Part shown: piece by piece, positions 43,380-52,837 of the stretch | Numbering within the stretch: the first letter of the stretch is position 1 | Layout of the letters: each line of letters begins with the position of its first letter | NCBI RefSeq assembly: GCF_015477355.1 | Contig: NZ_JADLRJ010000001.1 | Location: 434,001-498,000 of the forward strand | Source: Nocardia blacklockiae | GTDB taxonomy: Bacteria > Actinomycetota > Actinomycetes > Mycobacteriales > Mycobacteriaceae | Direction: 5' to 3' | DNA: 64,000 nt | The notes under the pieces: model-generated | What the model was told of the DNA's origin: nothing | Databases searched by the model: none | Seen by the model: only the letters and a program-made list of their open reading frames with translations | Program-made: the position numbers and the translations under genes

Positions 43380-45788
43380 ATGACTCAGCATCTGGAGAAG
43401 GCGAATGCCGGGCAATCGAGCGCGGACGCCGACGCCACCCCGGCCGCCTCGGTGCCGTCGGCGCGCGAACCGGCCGCGTCGCCCAGCCCGCGCAATATGC
43501 CGATGCGCCAGCCCGGCACCCCGGCGGCCGTCCCCACCTCCGCCTCGCGCCGCGTCCGCGCCCGCCTGGCCCGGCGGATGACCGGTCAGCGCGGGATCGC
43601 CGCGGTCAAACCCGTGCTCGAGCCGCTGGCCACCGTGCATCGCGAGCTGTACCCGAAGGCCAATCTGCAGCTGTTGCAGCGCGCTTTCGACGTCGCCGAC
43701 GAGAAGCACTCGCACCAGTTCCGCAAGTCCGGCGACCCGTACATCACCCACCCGCTCGCAGTCGCCAACATCCTCGCCGAGCTGGGCATGGACACCACCA
43801 CGCTGGTCGCCGCCCTGCTGCACGACACGGTCGAGGACACGGGCTACTCGCTGGAGGAGCTGACTCGCGATTTCGGCGCCGAGGTCGCCCACCTGGTCGA
43901 CGGCGTCACCAAGCTGGACAAGGTCAATCTGGGCGCGGCGGCCGAGGCCGAGACCATCCGCAAGATGATCATCGCCATGGCGCGCGACCCGCGCGTGCTG
44001 GTCATCAAGGTCGCCGACCGCCTGCACAACATGCGCACCATGCGCTTCCTGCCGCCGGAGAAGCAGGCCAAGAAGGCCCGCGAGACGCTGGAAGTCATCG
44101 CGCCGCTCGCCCATCGGCTGGGCATGGCCACGGTGAAGTGGGAGCTGGAGGATCTGGCCTTCGCCATCCTGCACCCGAAGAAGTACGACGAGATCGTGCG
44201 CCTGGTCGCCGACCGCGCGCCTTCGCGCGACACCTACCTGGCCAAGGTGCGCGCCGAGATCGTCAACACGCTGGCCGCCAGCCGCATCAACGCCATCGTC
44301 GAGGGCCGCCCCAAGCACTACTGGTCGATCTATCAGAAGATGATCGTCAAGGGCAAGGACTTCGACGACATCCACGACCTGGTCGGCATCCGCATCCTGT
44401 GCGACGAGGTGCGCGACTGCTACGCCGCGGTCGGTGTCGTGCACTCGCTGTGGCAGCCGATGGCGGGCCGGTTCAAGGACTACATCGCGCAGCCACGCTA
44501 CGGCGTCTACCAGTCGCTGCACACCACGGTGGTCGGCCCCGACGGCAAACCGCTCGAGGTGCAGATCCGCACCCAGGACATGCACCGCACCGCCGAGTTC
44601 GGCATCGCCGCGCACTGGCGCTACAAGGAGACCCGGGGCAAACACTCCAACGACTCGACCGAGGTCGACGACATGGCGTGGATGCGGCAGCTGCTCGACT
44701 GGCAGCGCGAGGCCGCCGACCCCGCCGAGTTCCTGGAGTCGCTGCGCTTCGACCTGAAGTCGCCGGAGATCTTCGTGTTCACCCCGAAGGGCGATGTGAT
44801 CACGCTGCCGCAGAAGTCGACCCCGGTCGATTTCGCCTACGCGGTGCACACCGAGGTAGGGCACCGCTGCATCGGCGCGCGGGTCAACGGCCGCCTGGTC
44901 GCGCTGGAACGCCAGCTGGAGAACGGCGAGGTCGTCGAGATCTTCACCTCGAAGGCGCAGAACGCCGGCCCGAGCCGGGACTGGCAGAACTTCGTGGTGT
45001 CCCCGCGCGCCAAGGCCAAGATCCGGCAGTGGTTCGCCAAGGAGCGCCGCGAGGAGGCCCTCGAGGCGGGCAAGGAGCAGATCTCCAAGGAGGTCCGCCG
45101 GTCCGGGCTGCCGCTGCAGCGGCTGATGAGCGCCGACGCGATGAGCGCGCTCGCCCACGAACTGCACTACGCCGACATCTCCTCGCTCTACGCGGCGGTC
45201 GGCGAGAACCAGGTGTCCGCGCACACCGTGGTCCAGCGGCTGATGGCACAGCTCGGCGGCGTCGGCGACGTCGAGAACGAGCTGGCCGAGCGGTCCACGC
45301 CGTCCACCCTGCCCGCGCGCCAGCGGGTGAGCGGCGACGCGGGCGTGGAGATCCCGGGCGCCCCGGGCACCGTGGCCAAGCTCGCCAAGTGCTGCACCCC
45401 GGTGCCGGGCGACGAGATCATGGGCTTCGTGACCCGCGGCGGCGCGGTCAGCGTGCACCGCACCGACTGCACCAACGCCGACTCGCTGCAGGCTCAGGCC
45501 GAGCGCATCATCGACGTGAAGTGGGCGCCGTCGCCGTCGTCGGTGTTCCTGGTCGCCATCCAGATCGAGGCGCTCGACCGCACCCGCCTGCTGTCCGATG
45601 TCACCAAGGTCCTCGCCGACGAGAAGGTCAACATCCTCTCCGCATCGGTGATGACCTCCGGCGACCGAGTCGCCATCAGCAAGTTCACCTTCGAGATGGG
45701 CGACCCGAAGCACCTGGGTCACCTGCTGAACGTGGTGCGCAACGTGGAGGGCGTGTACGACGTGTACCGGGTCACCTCCGCGGCCTGA
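43380..45788 (+). CDS. relA: Bifunctional (p)ppGpp synthetase/hydrolase (RSH)
   Basis: 802 residues. A variable, Ala/Pro-rich N-terminus (about 60 residues) precedes the hydrolase HD domain ([30 protein letters not shown]), the synthetase domain ([32 protein letters not shown]), a TGS domain ([14 protein letters not shown]) and a C-terminal ACT domain ([17 protein letters not shown]). Both catalytic domains look intact. It controls the stringent response. ATG 43380 follows GGGAGAGG. A hairpin terminator follows. Confidence 0.97.
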   Translation: MTQHLEKANAGQSSADADATPAASVPSAREPAASPSPRNMPMRQPGTPAAVPTSASRRVRARLARRMTGQRGIAAVKPVLEPLATVHRELYPKANLQLLQRAFDVADEKHSHQFRKSGDPYITHPLAVANILAELGMDTTTLVAALLHDTVEDTGYSLEELTRDFGAEVAHLVDGVTKLDKVNLGAAAEAETIRKMIIAMARDPRVLVIKVADRLHNMRTMRFLPPEKQAKKARETLEVIAPLAHRLGMATVKWELEDLAFAILHPKKYDEIVRLVADRAPSRDTYLAKVRAEIVNTLAASRINAIVEGRPKHYWSIYQKMIVKGKDFDDIHDLVGIRILCDEVRDCYAAVGVVHSLWQPMAGRFKDYIAQPRYGVYQSLHTTVVGPDGKPLEVQIRTQDMHRTAEFGIAAHWRYKETRGKHSNDSTEVDDMAWMRQLLDWQREAADPAEFLESLRFDLKSPEIFVFTPKGDVITLPQKSTPVDFAYAVHTEVGHRCIGARVNGRLVALERQLENGEVVEIFTSKAQNAGPSRDWQNFVVSPRAKAKIRQWFAKERREEALEAGKEQISKEVRRSGLPLQRLMSADAMSALAHELHYADISSLYAAVGENQVSAHTVVQRLMAQLGGVGDVENELAERSTPSTLPARQRVSGDAGVEIPGAPGTVAKLAKCCTPVPGDEIMGFVTRGGAVSVHRTDCTNADSLQAQAERIIDVKWAPSPSSVFLVAIQIEALDRTRLLSDVTKVLADEKVNILSASVMTSGDRVAISKFTFEMGDPKHLGHLLNVVRNVEGVYDVYRVTSAA

Positions 45789-45795
45789 ACGGGTT

Positions 45796-45840
45796 GCCGC
45801 CCAAGGGTTTTCGTTGTTGCTGATCCCGACCCTGGGCGGC
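45796..45840 (+). terminator. Hairpin terminator after relA
   Basis: GCCGCCC (45796-45802) pairs with GGGCGGC (45834-45840), and AGGGT pairs with ACCCT inside it, with one bulged A and a 20-base loop. It begins 7 bases after the relA stop. Confidence 0.6.
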
Positions 45841-45859
45841 GCGCCGGGGCGTGCTCGCC

Positions 45860-45890
45860 TTGACTTGGAGCGCACTCCACTACCTACGGT
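45860..45890 (+). promoter_or_regulatory. MerR-type promoter (19-base spacer) of a leaderless SDR gene
   Basis: TTGACT (45860-45865) and TACGGT (45885-45890) are 19 bases apart, two more than normal. The spacer holds TGGAG-CGCA-CTCCA, a dyad typical of MerR-family activators. The ATG of the SDR gene comes six bases after the -10, where transcription should start, so the transcript would be leaderless. Confidence 0.8.
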
Positions 45891-45896
45891 GGGCGC

Positions 45897-46640
45897 ATGA
45901 CTGGACATGCTGAACTGAGCGGCCGGACCGCGCTGGTCACGGGCGCCTCGCGCGGTATCGGACGCGGCATCGCGGCGGCCCTGGCAAGCGCGGGCGCGGC
46001 GGTCGCCGTCAACTACCGCAGCCGGGCGGACGAGGCCGCCGCCACCGTCGCCGACATCGAGCGCGCCGGGGGCAGGGCGGTCGCGGTCCGGGCCGACGTC
46101 GCGGTGCGCGCCGAGGTGGAGTCGATGGTCGCGCAGGCGGAGGCGGCGCTGGGCCCGATCGACGTGCTGGTCAACAATGCCGGAATCGCCACCGTGCGCG
46201 GGCTCGACGACCTCACCGAGGACGATTTCGACGCGACCCTCGCGACCAACCTGAAATCGGCGTTCCTGTGCATCCAGGCCGTCGTTCCCGGGATGCGGCA
46301 GCGCGGGTGGGGCCGGATCGTCAACATCTCCTCGGTCGCGGCGCGCGGCGCGGGCAGCATCGGCGTGCACTACAACGCGTCGAAGGCGGGCCTGGAAGGG
46401 CTCACCCGCGGCTACGCCGCCCGCCTCGCGCCCGAGGGCATCACCGTGAACGCCGTCGCGCCGGGCCTGATCGACACCGAGATGGCCGCGCCGCTGAAAG
46501 CCTCCGGCGTCGCCGACCGCCTGCCGATCGGCCGCATCGGCAGGCCGGAGGAAATCGGCCAGGCGGTACTCATGGTGGCGGGCAACGCTTTTCTCACCGG
46601 ACAGACCCTCGGCGTGAACGGCGGCGGCAGCTTCCTGTAG
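45897..46640 (+). CDS. Short-chain dehydrogenase/reductase (FabG-like)
   Basis: 247 residues, classical SDR. NAD(P)-binding TGASRGIGRGIAAAL near the N-terminus, NNAGIAT, and the catalytic Ser-Tyr-Lys in NISSVAARGAGSIGVHYNASKAGLEGL (Ser, then YNASK). The C-terminus GQTLGVNGGGSFL is typical of FabG-like 3-oxoacyl reductases, but SDR substrates cannot be read from sequence. No ribosome binding site is visible; it is probably translated from a leaderless message made from the MerR-type promoter. Confidence 0.93.
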   Translation: MTGHAELSGRTALVTGASRGIGRGIAAALASAGAAVAVNYRSRADEAAATVADIERAGGRAVAVRADVAVRAEVESMVAQAEAALGPIDVLVNNAGIATVRGLDDLTEDDFDATLATNLKSAFLCIQAVVPGMRQRGWGRIVNISSVAARGAGSIGVHYNASKAGLEGLTRGYAARLAPEGITVNAVAPGLIDTEMAAPLKASGVADRLPIGRIGRPEEIGQAVLMVAGNAFLTGQTLGVNGGGSFL

Positions 46641-46672
46641 CGAGATCGGTAGTGCCGAAAGGCCGCGTGGAA

Positions 46673-47575
46673 CTACCGGCCGTGCTCGGTGTCGGCGTGC
46701 CGAGTGCCGACGGGAGTGACCGGGGCGGCGGGGGCGGCCTGCGCGCGCGACAGGCGCACCGCTTCCACCGCCATCACGACCACCGACAACAAGACGAACA
46801 CGGTCCCCACCGGACCGCTGCGCAGGCGTTCGTCCAGCACGGTGATGCCGATGAACGCCGCGCCCAAGGGCTCGGCGACGGTGAACGCGGGCAGCGACGC
46901 GGACAGCGGGCCGACCTGGTAGCCGCGCTGTTGCAGATACAGGCCGACCAGTCCCGACGCGACCAGCGCGTAGGGCTGCCACGCGGTGACCACCGCGCCG
47001 AGGCCGTCCTCGAACAGTTCGGTAACGTGCCCGGTGAGCGCCGCGGCGAGACCGAAGAGCAACCCGGCGGCCGTGCCCAGCAGCAGCGCCCGCAGTGCTG
47101 GGGCCCGCGCGGTCAGGCCGACGCCCACCGCCACCGCGATCACCGCGAGCAGCAGCCCCAGCGGCACCGCCCAGCGCTGCCAGGGCGCGTCGGTGACGCC
47201 CTCGGTCGGATCGCCGACGATCAGGAACACCGCCAGCGCCACCGACAGCGCGCCCGCCTGCGCCCACATCAGCGGGCCGACCCGCCGCCCGCTGTAGTGC
47301 GCCGCCAGCGGCAGCGCGAATACCAACGCGCTCACCAGGATCGGCTGCACCACCAGCACCGACCCCAGCGCCAGCGCCGCCACCTGGAAGGCGAACCCGC
47401 CCGCGTCCCCCACGATCCCCGCCCACCACCGCGGACTGCGCACCAACCGCGCCAGCAGTGCTTCCCCCTCCGGCACCTCGGCCGCGGCCCGCTGCTGCGC
47501 CACCGCCGACACCGCGAACAACACCGCCCCCGCGAACGCACACCCCACCGCCGCCACCGGAAGATCCGCCACCAC
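46673..47575 (-). CDS. DMT (EamA-like) family transporter
   Basis: 300 residues with nine to ten membrane helices. The N-terminal half contains FAFQVAALALGSVLVVQPILVSALVFALPLAAHYSGRRV, and the second half SASLPAFTVAEPLGAAFIGITVLDERLR, the typical DMT repeat with a conserved Glu-Pro. GTG 47575 (or GTG 47572) gives the first helix. It is likely an exporter or facilitator of a small metabolite; the substrate is unknown. Convergent with the SDR gene. Confidence 0.85.
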   Translation of the reverse strand: MVADLPVAAVGCAFAGAVLFAVSAVAQQRAAAEVPEGEALLARLVRSPRWWAGIVGDAGGFAFQVAALALGSVLVVQPILVSALVFALPLAAHYSGRRVGPLMWAQAGALSVALAVFLIVGDPTEGVTDAPWQRWAVPLGLLLAVIAVAVGVGLTARAPALRALLLGTAAGLLFGLAAALTGHVTELFEDGLGAVVTAWQPYALVASGLVGLYLQQRGYQVGPLSASLPAFTVAEPLGAAFIGITVLDERLRSGPVGTVFVLLSVVVMAVEAVRLSRAQAAPAAPVTPVGTRHADTEHGR

Positions 47576-48357
47576 CCCAGTCTGCCCGCCGAGTGACCGA
47601 CCGCCCCGGCAGCCCCGCGTGCGTGTCCGGTACACGCCGCGGTGCGCTCGGCGTGGATTGGTCGTAGGTCTGCGTCGACGTGCGCGCGGCCCGTGGCGTG
47701 TCCGCACGAACCCGCGCACCGGATCCTCGGCGCGGCCCGGTCTGGTCGACCAGGGCACGGTGCTGTCCACGGGCCCCTACCCGGACGGTACGGCACGCTC
47801 GCGTGGCAGGCACGCTGTCGCAAGTGCCGCGACGGTAGCGGCCGTCCGTGTCCAGGCCCATGGCACGGTTGTGCGAAAGGGGCAGGGCGCGTGAGTGGCC
47901 GGGGCGGGGTCGGGCAGCGTAATTCCGGCGAAGCGGAAAAAGGTGCGGGGGATGGGGGATTGTGGCATTCTCGGGCGGACCGGGAAGTGGCGTGGCAAAC
48001 GATCGGTGAATCCGGGATTCGGGGGTGGGGGAGGGCCGAGATCGCCTCTCCGCGTGCGGGATTCCCACTGGTGGTGGCCGGGTGGTTGCCACAAGTCACG
48101 GAACATGGTGGCCGGGACAGGAATTCTTTCGGTCGCTTCCCGGGCTCACCGTGGATTATCTCGAGGCCCCATTCGCAATATGCAGGATGCACTGCGCTGT
48201 TCGCTCGATTCTGTTACGGTCTATTGGGTTTCGGGCTCGCGCGGCAAGGGCGGCAACTCGAACACGTGGCGGTCGCTCCGCGGCGATCGTCGACGACGGG
48301 TCGCCGCGCACTCGGCCCTCCGAACTGATGCATACAGCTGGTGAAGGGGGTCAGGTC
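47576..48357. other. 782-base intergenic region upstream of the secretion-like operon
   Basis: Several open frames exist on both strands, but none has a ribosome binding site or recognisable protein pattern, and I do not support a gene. The part 48121-48240 is locally lower in GC. It holds a -10-like TACGGT (48215-48220), with no good -35, about 140 bases before the first gene. It is the most likely promoter region for the operon that follows. Confidence 0.4.
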
Positions 48358-49953
48358 TTGCTGGCCACGCGCACAACCTGGAGCATGCCCGCCGCGGCCG
48401 CGCTCGCCGTCGTGGCGGTCGCCTCGCTCGGGGCCGCGCCCGCGCAGGCGCAACCCGCCGGCCCCACCACCGCCCTCGCGATCGACACCTGTCCGGCACT
48501 GTACGCGTTGGGGATTCAGGGCACCGGCGAATCCTCGCCCGACGCGGCCCCCACCACCGACACGGGCATGCTGTCCTCGGTCTTCCTGCCCCTGCTGGCC
48601 CGCGCGACCGACAAGGGCCTCGTCGAACGCGCCTACGTGCCGTACGAATCCGGCTTCGGCGGCGCGGTTCCCGGTGGCACGGCGCCGTATTCGGAATCGC
48701 TGGAAGGCGGCCTGTCGCGACTGCGCGGCATGGCGCGGCAGATCGCCCAGCGCTGCGAGCGGACCAGGTTCGCCGTCGTGGGGTACTCCCAGGGCGCGCA
48801 CGTGGCGTCGCTGTTCGCCCAGGAGGTGGGCGCGGGCCGGGGCGTGCTGCCCCCGGAAAAGGTCGCGGCGGTGGCGCTTTTCGCCGATCCCACCCGCAAC
48901 CCCGGCGCCCCGCTGTTCCCGGGCGCCCCCGGCAGGGCCACCCCCGATGCCGCGCCGGGCACCGCCGGCGACCGGGTGGCGGCGCTGCGCGTGCTGGCCC
49001 AGCAACCCGCCACCGGCGGCGGCATCGGCCCCGACCGCGACCGGGCCGCCGACTTCGGCGCGCTCACCGGCCGTGTCGCGAGCTTCTGCGCCGCGGGCGA
49101 CCTGGCCTGCGACGCCCCGGCAGGCGCGCCGATCCTGCGCGCCGTCACGAATGTCGCGGGCCAGTCCAAACTTTCCGGCGGCGACCCGATCGCCGCGCTG
49201 ACCTCCATCTCCCAGGCGCTGGCCTTCACCTCGATCAAGACCGTTAGCGCCGTGGTGAACTCCGATGTGCGCGGCACCGCGCCCGCCTCGCTGTCCTACG
49301 AGCCGCAGCAGTCGATCTCCCAGCGCATCGCCGAGGCCTCCGACCCGCGCACCCGCCTCGCGCTCGCCGACCCGATGCGCGCCATGCTGAAGATGGGCAT
49401 GATCGGCCTGAACGCGGTGGGCACGACGATTCGCACGGTGCTGAACCCCGCGGCCATCAGTGAATTGGCGCGCGCGGCACTGACCGACCCGCCGGTGGCG
49501 CTCGTGCTGCTCGCCACGAAACTGACCGGCGCGGTCACCCAGCTGGTGCCGCCGACCACGGTGTCGCGACTGGTCAACGAGGCGTTCGACGCGGTCGTCC
49601 AAAATATCACCGACAACAAGGATCTGCTCGACACCGCCACCTGGGTGCGGTACTGGGACACCGTCCAGCGGCACGGCGCATACGCCACCGCGGCGGTCGA
49701 CGCCAACGGCGACGCGCCGGTGCGTTTCGTCGCGGACTGGTTCGCCGCCGCGGCCCGGGACCTGGCCGGGTCGAACGGCGTTCCCGAGGCCCCGAAAGGT
49801 ACTTCGAACAGCGTGATTACCGGAATCTTGCCGCCGCCGCCCGGCGCGTCGAGTTCGCCGAATTCGTCGCGTACGGGACAATTTCCGTTTGGGACGGGCC
49901 CGACGTCCGCCCCCGCTACCCCTGACAACAACTACCCGTTCTCCACGAACTGA
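48358..49953 (+). CDS. Secreted cutinase-family esterase with a long C-terminal extension
   Basis: 531 residues. The signal peptide (AAAALAVVAVASLGAAPAQA) ends near residue 31. The cutinase domain covers about residues 40-270: IDTCPALYALGIQGTGES, then the nucleophile elbow GYSQG (Ser144) in FAVVGYSQGAHVASLF, and paired cysteines (FCAAGDLACD). The final ~250 residues (alpha-helical, ending in a Ser/Pro/Thr-rich tail) are not part of a normal cutinase. TTG 48358 is preferred because GAAGGGGG lies 8 bases before it; ATG 48328 is the alternative. It lies directly upstream of the secretion-like genes and may act on mycolate or other envelope esters. Confidence 0.85.
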   Translation: MLATRTTWSMPAAAALAVVAVASLGAAPAQAQPAGPTTALAIDTCPALYALGIQGTGESSPDAAPTTDTGMLSSVFLPLLARATDKGLVERAYVPYESGFGGAVPGGTAPYSESLEGGLSRLRGMARQIAQRCERTRFAVVGYSQGAHVASLFAQEVGAGRGVLPPEKVAAVALFADPTRNPGAPLFPGAPGRATPDAAPGTAGDRVAALRVLAQQPATGGGIGPDRDRAADFGALTGRVASFCAAGDLACDAPAGAPILRAVTNVAGQSKLSGGDPIAALTSISQALAFTSIKTVSAVVNSDVRGTAPASLSYEPQQSISQRIAEASDPRTRLALADPMRAMLKMGMIGLNAVGTTIRTVLNPAAISELARAALTDPPVALVLLATKLTGAVTQLVPPTTVSRLVNEAFDAVVQNITDNKDLLDTATWVRYWDTVQRHGAYATAAVDANGDAPVRFVADWFAAAARDLAGSNGVPEAPKGTSNSVITGILPPPPGASSSPNSSRTGQFPFGTGPTSAPATPDNNYPFSTN

Positions 49954-49972
49954 TCGCCGAGAGGGTCCGACG

Positions 49973-50014
49973 ATGCTGCACGTGCCTGGCTCAGCGGGGA
50001 TGGGGGAATGTTGA
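49973..50014 (+). CDS. Candidate 13-residue leader peptide coupled to the next gene
   Basis: ATG 49973 opens MLHVPGSAGMGEC and a stop at 50012-50014, which overlaps the start of the gene at 50008. GAGAGGG precedes it at good spacing. It could couple translation between the esterase and the following gene. Chance is possible in this GC-rich DNA. Confidence 0.3.
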   Translation: MLHVPGSAGMGEC

Positions 50015-50967
50015 AGTCGTACAAAGATCTGGCGCGCTGGTACCCGCCGCTCGAGCCGCCCGCCGCGGCGGCCCCGCCGCCCGCGCGCGCGCAGCCGTCG
50101 TTGTTCGCCGACGACGCCGACGGCGCGGCCCGCTACCCGCACTACATCCGCGAGACCGAACCCGAGCCGTTCGACATCGCGTTCGGCGACGAACCGGCCA
50201 CCCGCCCCAGCGAATTCGTCGGCGGCTGGACGGACTGGGTGGGCGGCCACGCCCCGGGCCCCGACGACGACTATCCGGAACAGCACGGCGCGGTCGTGCA
50301 GTTCCCGTGGGACGACGAGGACGAGGACATCCCGCCCCACGTCGGCCTGCCCCGCCGCATCGGCCGCGACGGCCCGGGCGCGGCGGCCTCGCCGCACACT
50401 CCGCACACGCTGCGCGAGCGCACCCGGCCGGGTCCGTGGCGCACCGCGCTCGTGCTGGGGGCGGCCGTGCTGCTGCTCGCGATCGCGGGCGCTCTCGCGC
50501 TCTACCTGCTGCATTCCCGCAGCGGCCCAACGCATTCCAGCGGCCCCGCCACCCCCGCCGTGCGGCTGACCGCGGCCACCTCCGACGGCGCACCGGTCGG
50601 CTTCTGCCCCACCGAGCGCGCCGACCAGGTCATCCGCGGCGCCGAACCGGGCGGCACCGGCTCGGGTCCGGACGCGATCATGTGGTTCCAGCACTCGTAC
50701 TACGTCGAACGGTCCGCCGAGCGGGCGCGCGAGGTGGTGGCGCCCGGCGCCGCGATCTCGCCCGCGTCGGTCATCCAGCGCGGCATCGACTCGGTCCCGT
50801 TCGGCACCGTGCACTGCGTGCGCGTCCTCACCGTCGCCGAGGACAAGTACTCGGTGGAGGTCACCGAACGCCGCCCCGGCGGCGTGCCGAAGACCTACGA
50901 CAAGCAGACGGTCACCACCGCGGTGATCGACGGCCGCACCCTGATCACGAGCATCGCGGCCGGGTAA
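50008..50967 (+). CDS. Single-pass membrane protein of the secretion-like operon
   Basis: 319 residues. The cytoplasmic part (1-142) is acidic and Pro-rich (DDEDEDIPP near 102-110). One membrane helix spans about 146-168. The external domain (175-319) contains IMWFQHSYYVERSAERAREVVAPGAAIS and two cysteines (GFCPTE, VHCVRV). The size and shape resemble VirB8/TcpC-type components or an anchor protein (DUF8176-like), but I cannot assign a family firmly. It is followed after 15 bases by a ParA-like gene behind GAGGAG. Confidence 0.65.
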   Translation: MLKSYKDLARWYPPLEPPAAAAPPPARAQPSLFADDADGAARYPHYIRETEPEPFDIAFGDEPATRPSEFVGGWTDWVGGHAPGPDDDYPEQHGAVVQFPWDDEDEDIPPHVGLPRRIGRDGPGAAASPHTPHTLRERTRPGPWRTALVLGAAVLLLAIAGALALYLLHSRSGPTHSSGPATPAVRLTAATSDGAPVGFCPTERADQVIRGAEPGGTGSGPDAIMWFQHSYYVERSAERAREVVAPGAAISPASVIQRGIDSVPFGTVHCVRVLTVAEDKYSVEVTERRPGGVPKTYDKQTVTTAVIDGRTLITSIAAG

Positions 50968-50982
50968 GAGGAGAGCTGAGAG

Positions 50983-51861
50983 ATGGGACAGGACTGGAGC
51001 CGGTGGCTCGACGAGGCGCCCGAGGCGGGCGACCCGGCGAGCCGTCACCCGCGCGCCAAGGCTCCGGTGGTGCGGTTACGGAAAGGCCGGCGCGGCGACG
51101 ACGGCGACGAACCCGCCCCGCCGCGTTCGATTCTGGTGGTCGGGGGCTGCGGCGGCGCCGGGGCCACCACGACCGCGCTCGGCATCGCCGGGGAATTCGC
51201 GGCGGCGGGAGCGCCGACCGTCGCCGTGGACGCCACCGCGGCCGGCAGCGACCTGGCACTGCGCGGCGCCGACGAGCACCTGAGCCCGATCAGCCTGCAG
51301 CAGTGGCTCTACGGGCGCGGCGACGACGAGCCCGCCCCGCTGAAGGAGTGCCTGTCGCACGCCAGCTCCGGCATCGGCCTGCTGTGGCGCGACGCCGCCC
51401 CGCTGCGCCGCCGCGCCACTTACCTCACGGTCGCCCGCGCGGTCGCCGACGCCGGCTACACCCCCGTCTACGACGGCGGCAGCCCGATCGCCGCCCGGCA
51501 GCTGCGCCCGCTGCTCGAGGACGCCGATGTCGCTCTGGTACTGGCGATTCCGGCCCGCGTGGACGCCGCCAACCGCCTGCGCGTCACCCTGGAATGGCTC
51601 GACGACGAGTTCGGCGGCCCGGCCGAGGGCCAGGGCGGCGGCATCGTCGGCGACACCACCATCGTGGTCTCCCACCAGCTGCCCGGCCACGAGCCCACGA
51701 TCGCCGAACATTTGCGGGAACACCTCACCGGCTGGGTCCGCGACATCCGCGAGATCCCCTACGACCCGCAGCTGGCGCGCGGAGAACTGGTGCGCCACAA
51801 CGAGCTCGGGGCGGACACTCGCAGGGCTTATCGCACCCTCGTCGCGGGAGTGGCATCATGA
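50983..51861 (+). CDS. MinD/ParA-like protein with lysine-free P-loop (first copy)
   Basis: 292 residues, SIMIBI-class fold: ILVVGGCGGAGATTTALGIAGEFAAAGAPTVAVDATAAGSDL. The deviant Walker A of ParA/MinD/CpaE is KGGxGK(T/S)T. Here the corresponding positions are C56 (signature Lys) and A61 (P-loop Lys), so both lysines are gone. The later VVSHQLPGHEP and EIPYDP(Q) blocks match the ParA switch and tail. It could still bind nucleotide weakly or serve as a scaffold that positions the machine. The stop overlaps the next start (ATGA). Confidence 0.75.
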   Translation: MGQDWSRWLDEAPEAGDPASRHPRAKAPVVRLRKGRRGDDGDEPAPPRSILVVGGCGGAGATTTALGIAGEFAAAGAPTVAVDATAAGSDLALRGADEHLSPISLQQWLYGRGDDEPAPLKECLSHASSGIGLLWRDAAPLRRRATYLTVARAVADAGYTPVYDGGSPIAARQLRPLLEDADVALVLAIPARVDAANRLRVTLEWLDDEFGGPAEGQGGGIVGDTTIVVSHQLPGHEPTIAEHLREHLTGWVRDIREIPYDPQLARGELVRHNELGADTRRAYRTLVAGVAS

Positions 51862-52544
51862 CCGCGGCCATGAAGGAACATCGCAACACCCCCGAACCCG
51901 GCGCATCCGCGGCCGGGGCGGACGGTCCCGCCGGCGCGGCGGGCGTCGTCGCCCCGCCCGAGTCGCGTCGCGCGCCCGTGTGGGAGCGTCCCGTGCCCGG
52001 CGCCGGGCGCGCCCCGCTGGTGTGGCTGCTCGGCGTGCACGGCGGCGCGGGCGCCAGCACCCTCGCGCACGTGCTCGCGCCCGCGGCGGATTCGCACCGG
52101 CGCTGGCCCGGTGTGCTCGAGCGGGAGTCGCCCTTCGTCGTGCTGGTCGCCCGCGAGACGATCGCCGGGCTGGCCCGCGCCCATGATCTGCTGCGCCAGC
52201 ATCGCGCCGGGCTGGCCGGGCCGAGCGAGGTCCTCGGCCTGATCACCGTGGCCGCGCGCCCGGGCCGGATGCCCGCGGAGATCCGTCGCTACCGCGATGT
52301 GGTCGGCTCGCTGGCCGGCCGGGTGTGGCAGGTGCCGTGGCACGAGGAGTGGACGCTCGTCGAGCCCGATCAACTGCCGGTGTGGTCGCCGTCCGACCCG
52401 CCGCCGCAGCAGAAGAAGCGCAAGCTCGATCCGCTGCAAGAGGTCCCGCACGACGTCGACGAGCTCGGCGCGAGCATCGTCGGCTTGATTCGCGAAAAAG
52501 TAACCAGCAGTTCGCATTTGGAAGAAGAAGAGGACGCTCGATGA
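51858..52544 (+). CDS. ParA-like protein with lysine-free P-loop (second copy, DUF6668-like)
   Basis: 228 residues. A flexible N-terminus (1-50) leads to LVWLLGVHGGAGASTLAHVLAPAADS, the same fold as the previous protein. The signature lysine is H61 and the P-loop lysine A66. The rest (VLVARETIAGLARAHDLLRQH, GLITVAARPGRMPAEIRRY, WQVPWHEEWTLVEPDQLP) is shorter than a full ParA. The C-terminus is charged (SSSHLEEEEDAR). It overlaps both neighbours by ATGA. Probably works with the first copy, for example as a heterodimer; this is inference. Confidence 0.7.
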   Translation: MTAAMKEHRNTPEPGASAAGADGPAGAAGVVAPPESRRAPVWERPVPGAGRAPLVWLLGVHGGAGASTLAHVLAPAADSHRRWPGVLERESPFVVLVARETIAGLARAHDLLRQHRAGLAGPSEVLGLITVAARPGRMPAEIRRYRDVVGSLAGRVWQVPWHEEWTLVEPDQLPVWSPSDPPPQQKKRKLDPLQEVPHDVDELGASIVGLIREKVTSSSHLEEEEDAR

Positions 52545-52837
52545 GTACCATCCTGGCCGCCGTGCACGAGACGTACGGCGTTGTGCTCGCACAGGTCGGA
52601 AATCCGACGCCCGAGGCGCCCCCGGCCTCGGAGAAATTGCTGAAATTGGTGCGGTACTTCACATGGTTCGTACTGCTGTCCGGCATCTTGGGCATCACCT
52701 ACGCGGGAGGCAAATTCGCATGGGAGAAGTGGACCGGCGGCGGCCTGGAGTCGCCGAAGATGGTGGCCGGCGCCATGATCGGCGGCATCATCGCCACAAG
52801 TGCCGGAACCATCATGAACGCGGTCATCGGTAGCTGA
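52541..52837 (+). CDS. Small two-helix membrane protein, candidate VirB2/TrbC-like pilin
   Basis: 98 residues. A polar N-terminus (1-34) is followed by hydrophobic helices at about 37-56 and 74-96, joined by a short basic loop (GKFAWEKWTGGG). The second helix is rich in small residues (GAMIGGIIATSAGTIMNAVIG). This size and layout, together with a place just before other type IV secretion-like genes, match VirB2/TrbC-type subunits. There is no sequence signature firm enough to call it. It overlaps the next gene by one base (TGATG). Confidence 0.55.
   Translation: MSTILAAVHETYGVVLAQVGNPTPEAPPASEKLLKLVRYFTWFVLLSGILGITYAGGKFAWEKWTGGGLESPKMVAGAMIGGIIATSAGTIMNAVIGS

Noticed and set aside
47995-48035. 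Possible ydaO-type c-di-AMP riboswitch (GGTGAATCCGGG and G-rich run) upstream of the secretion-like operon
   Set aside because: Only short fragments of the motif match; the paired stems of the consensus could not be built by eye.
42960-48092. A 1710-codon open frame on the minus strand
   Set aside because: It lies antisense to relA, the SDR gene and other well-supported genes, and its translation is His/Arg/Asp-rich shadow sequence. Long stop-free frames are expected at this GC content.
47642-48344. Forward frames of 149-228 codons in the 782-base gap
   Set aside because: No binding site, no recognisable motif and a Gly/Arg/Trp-rich composition typical of non-coding frames here.
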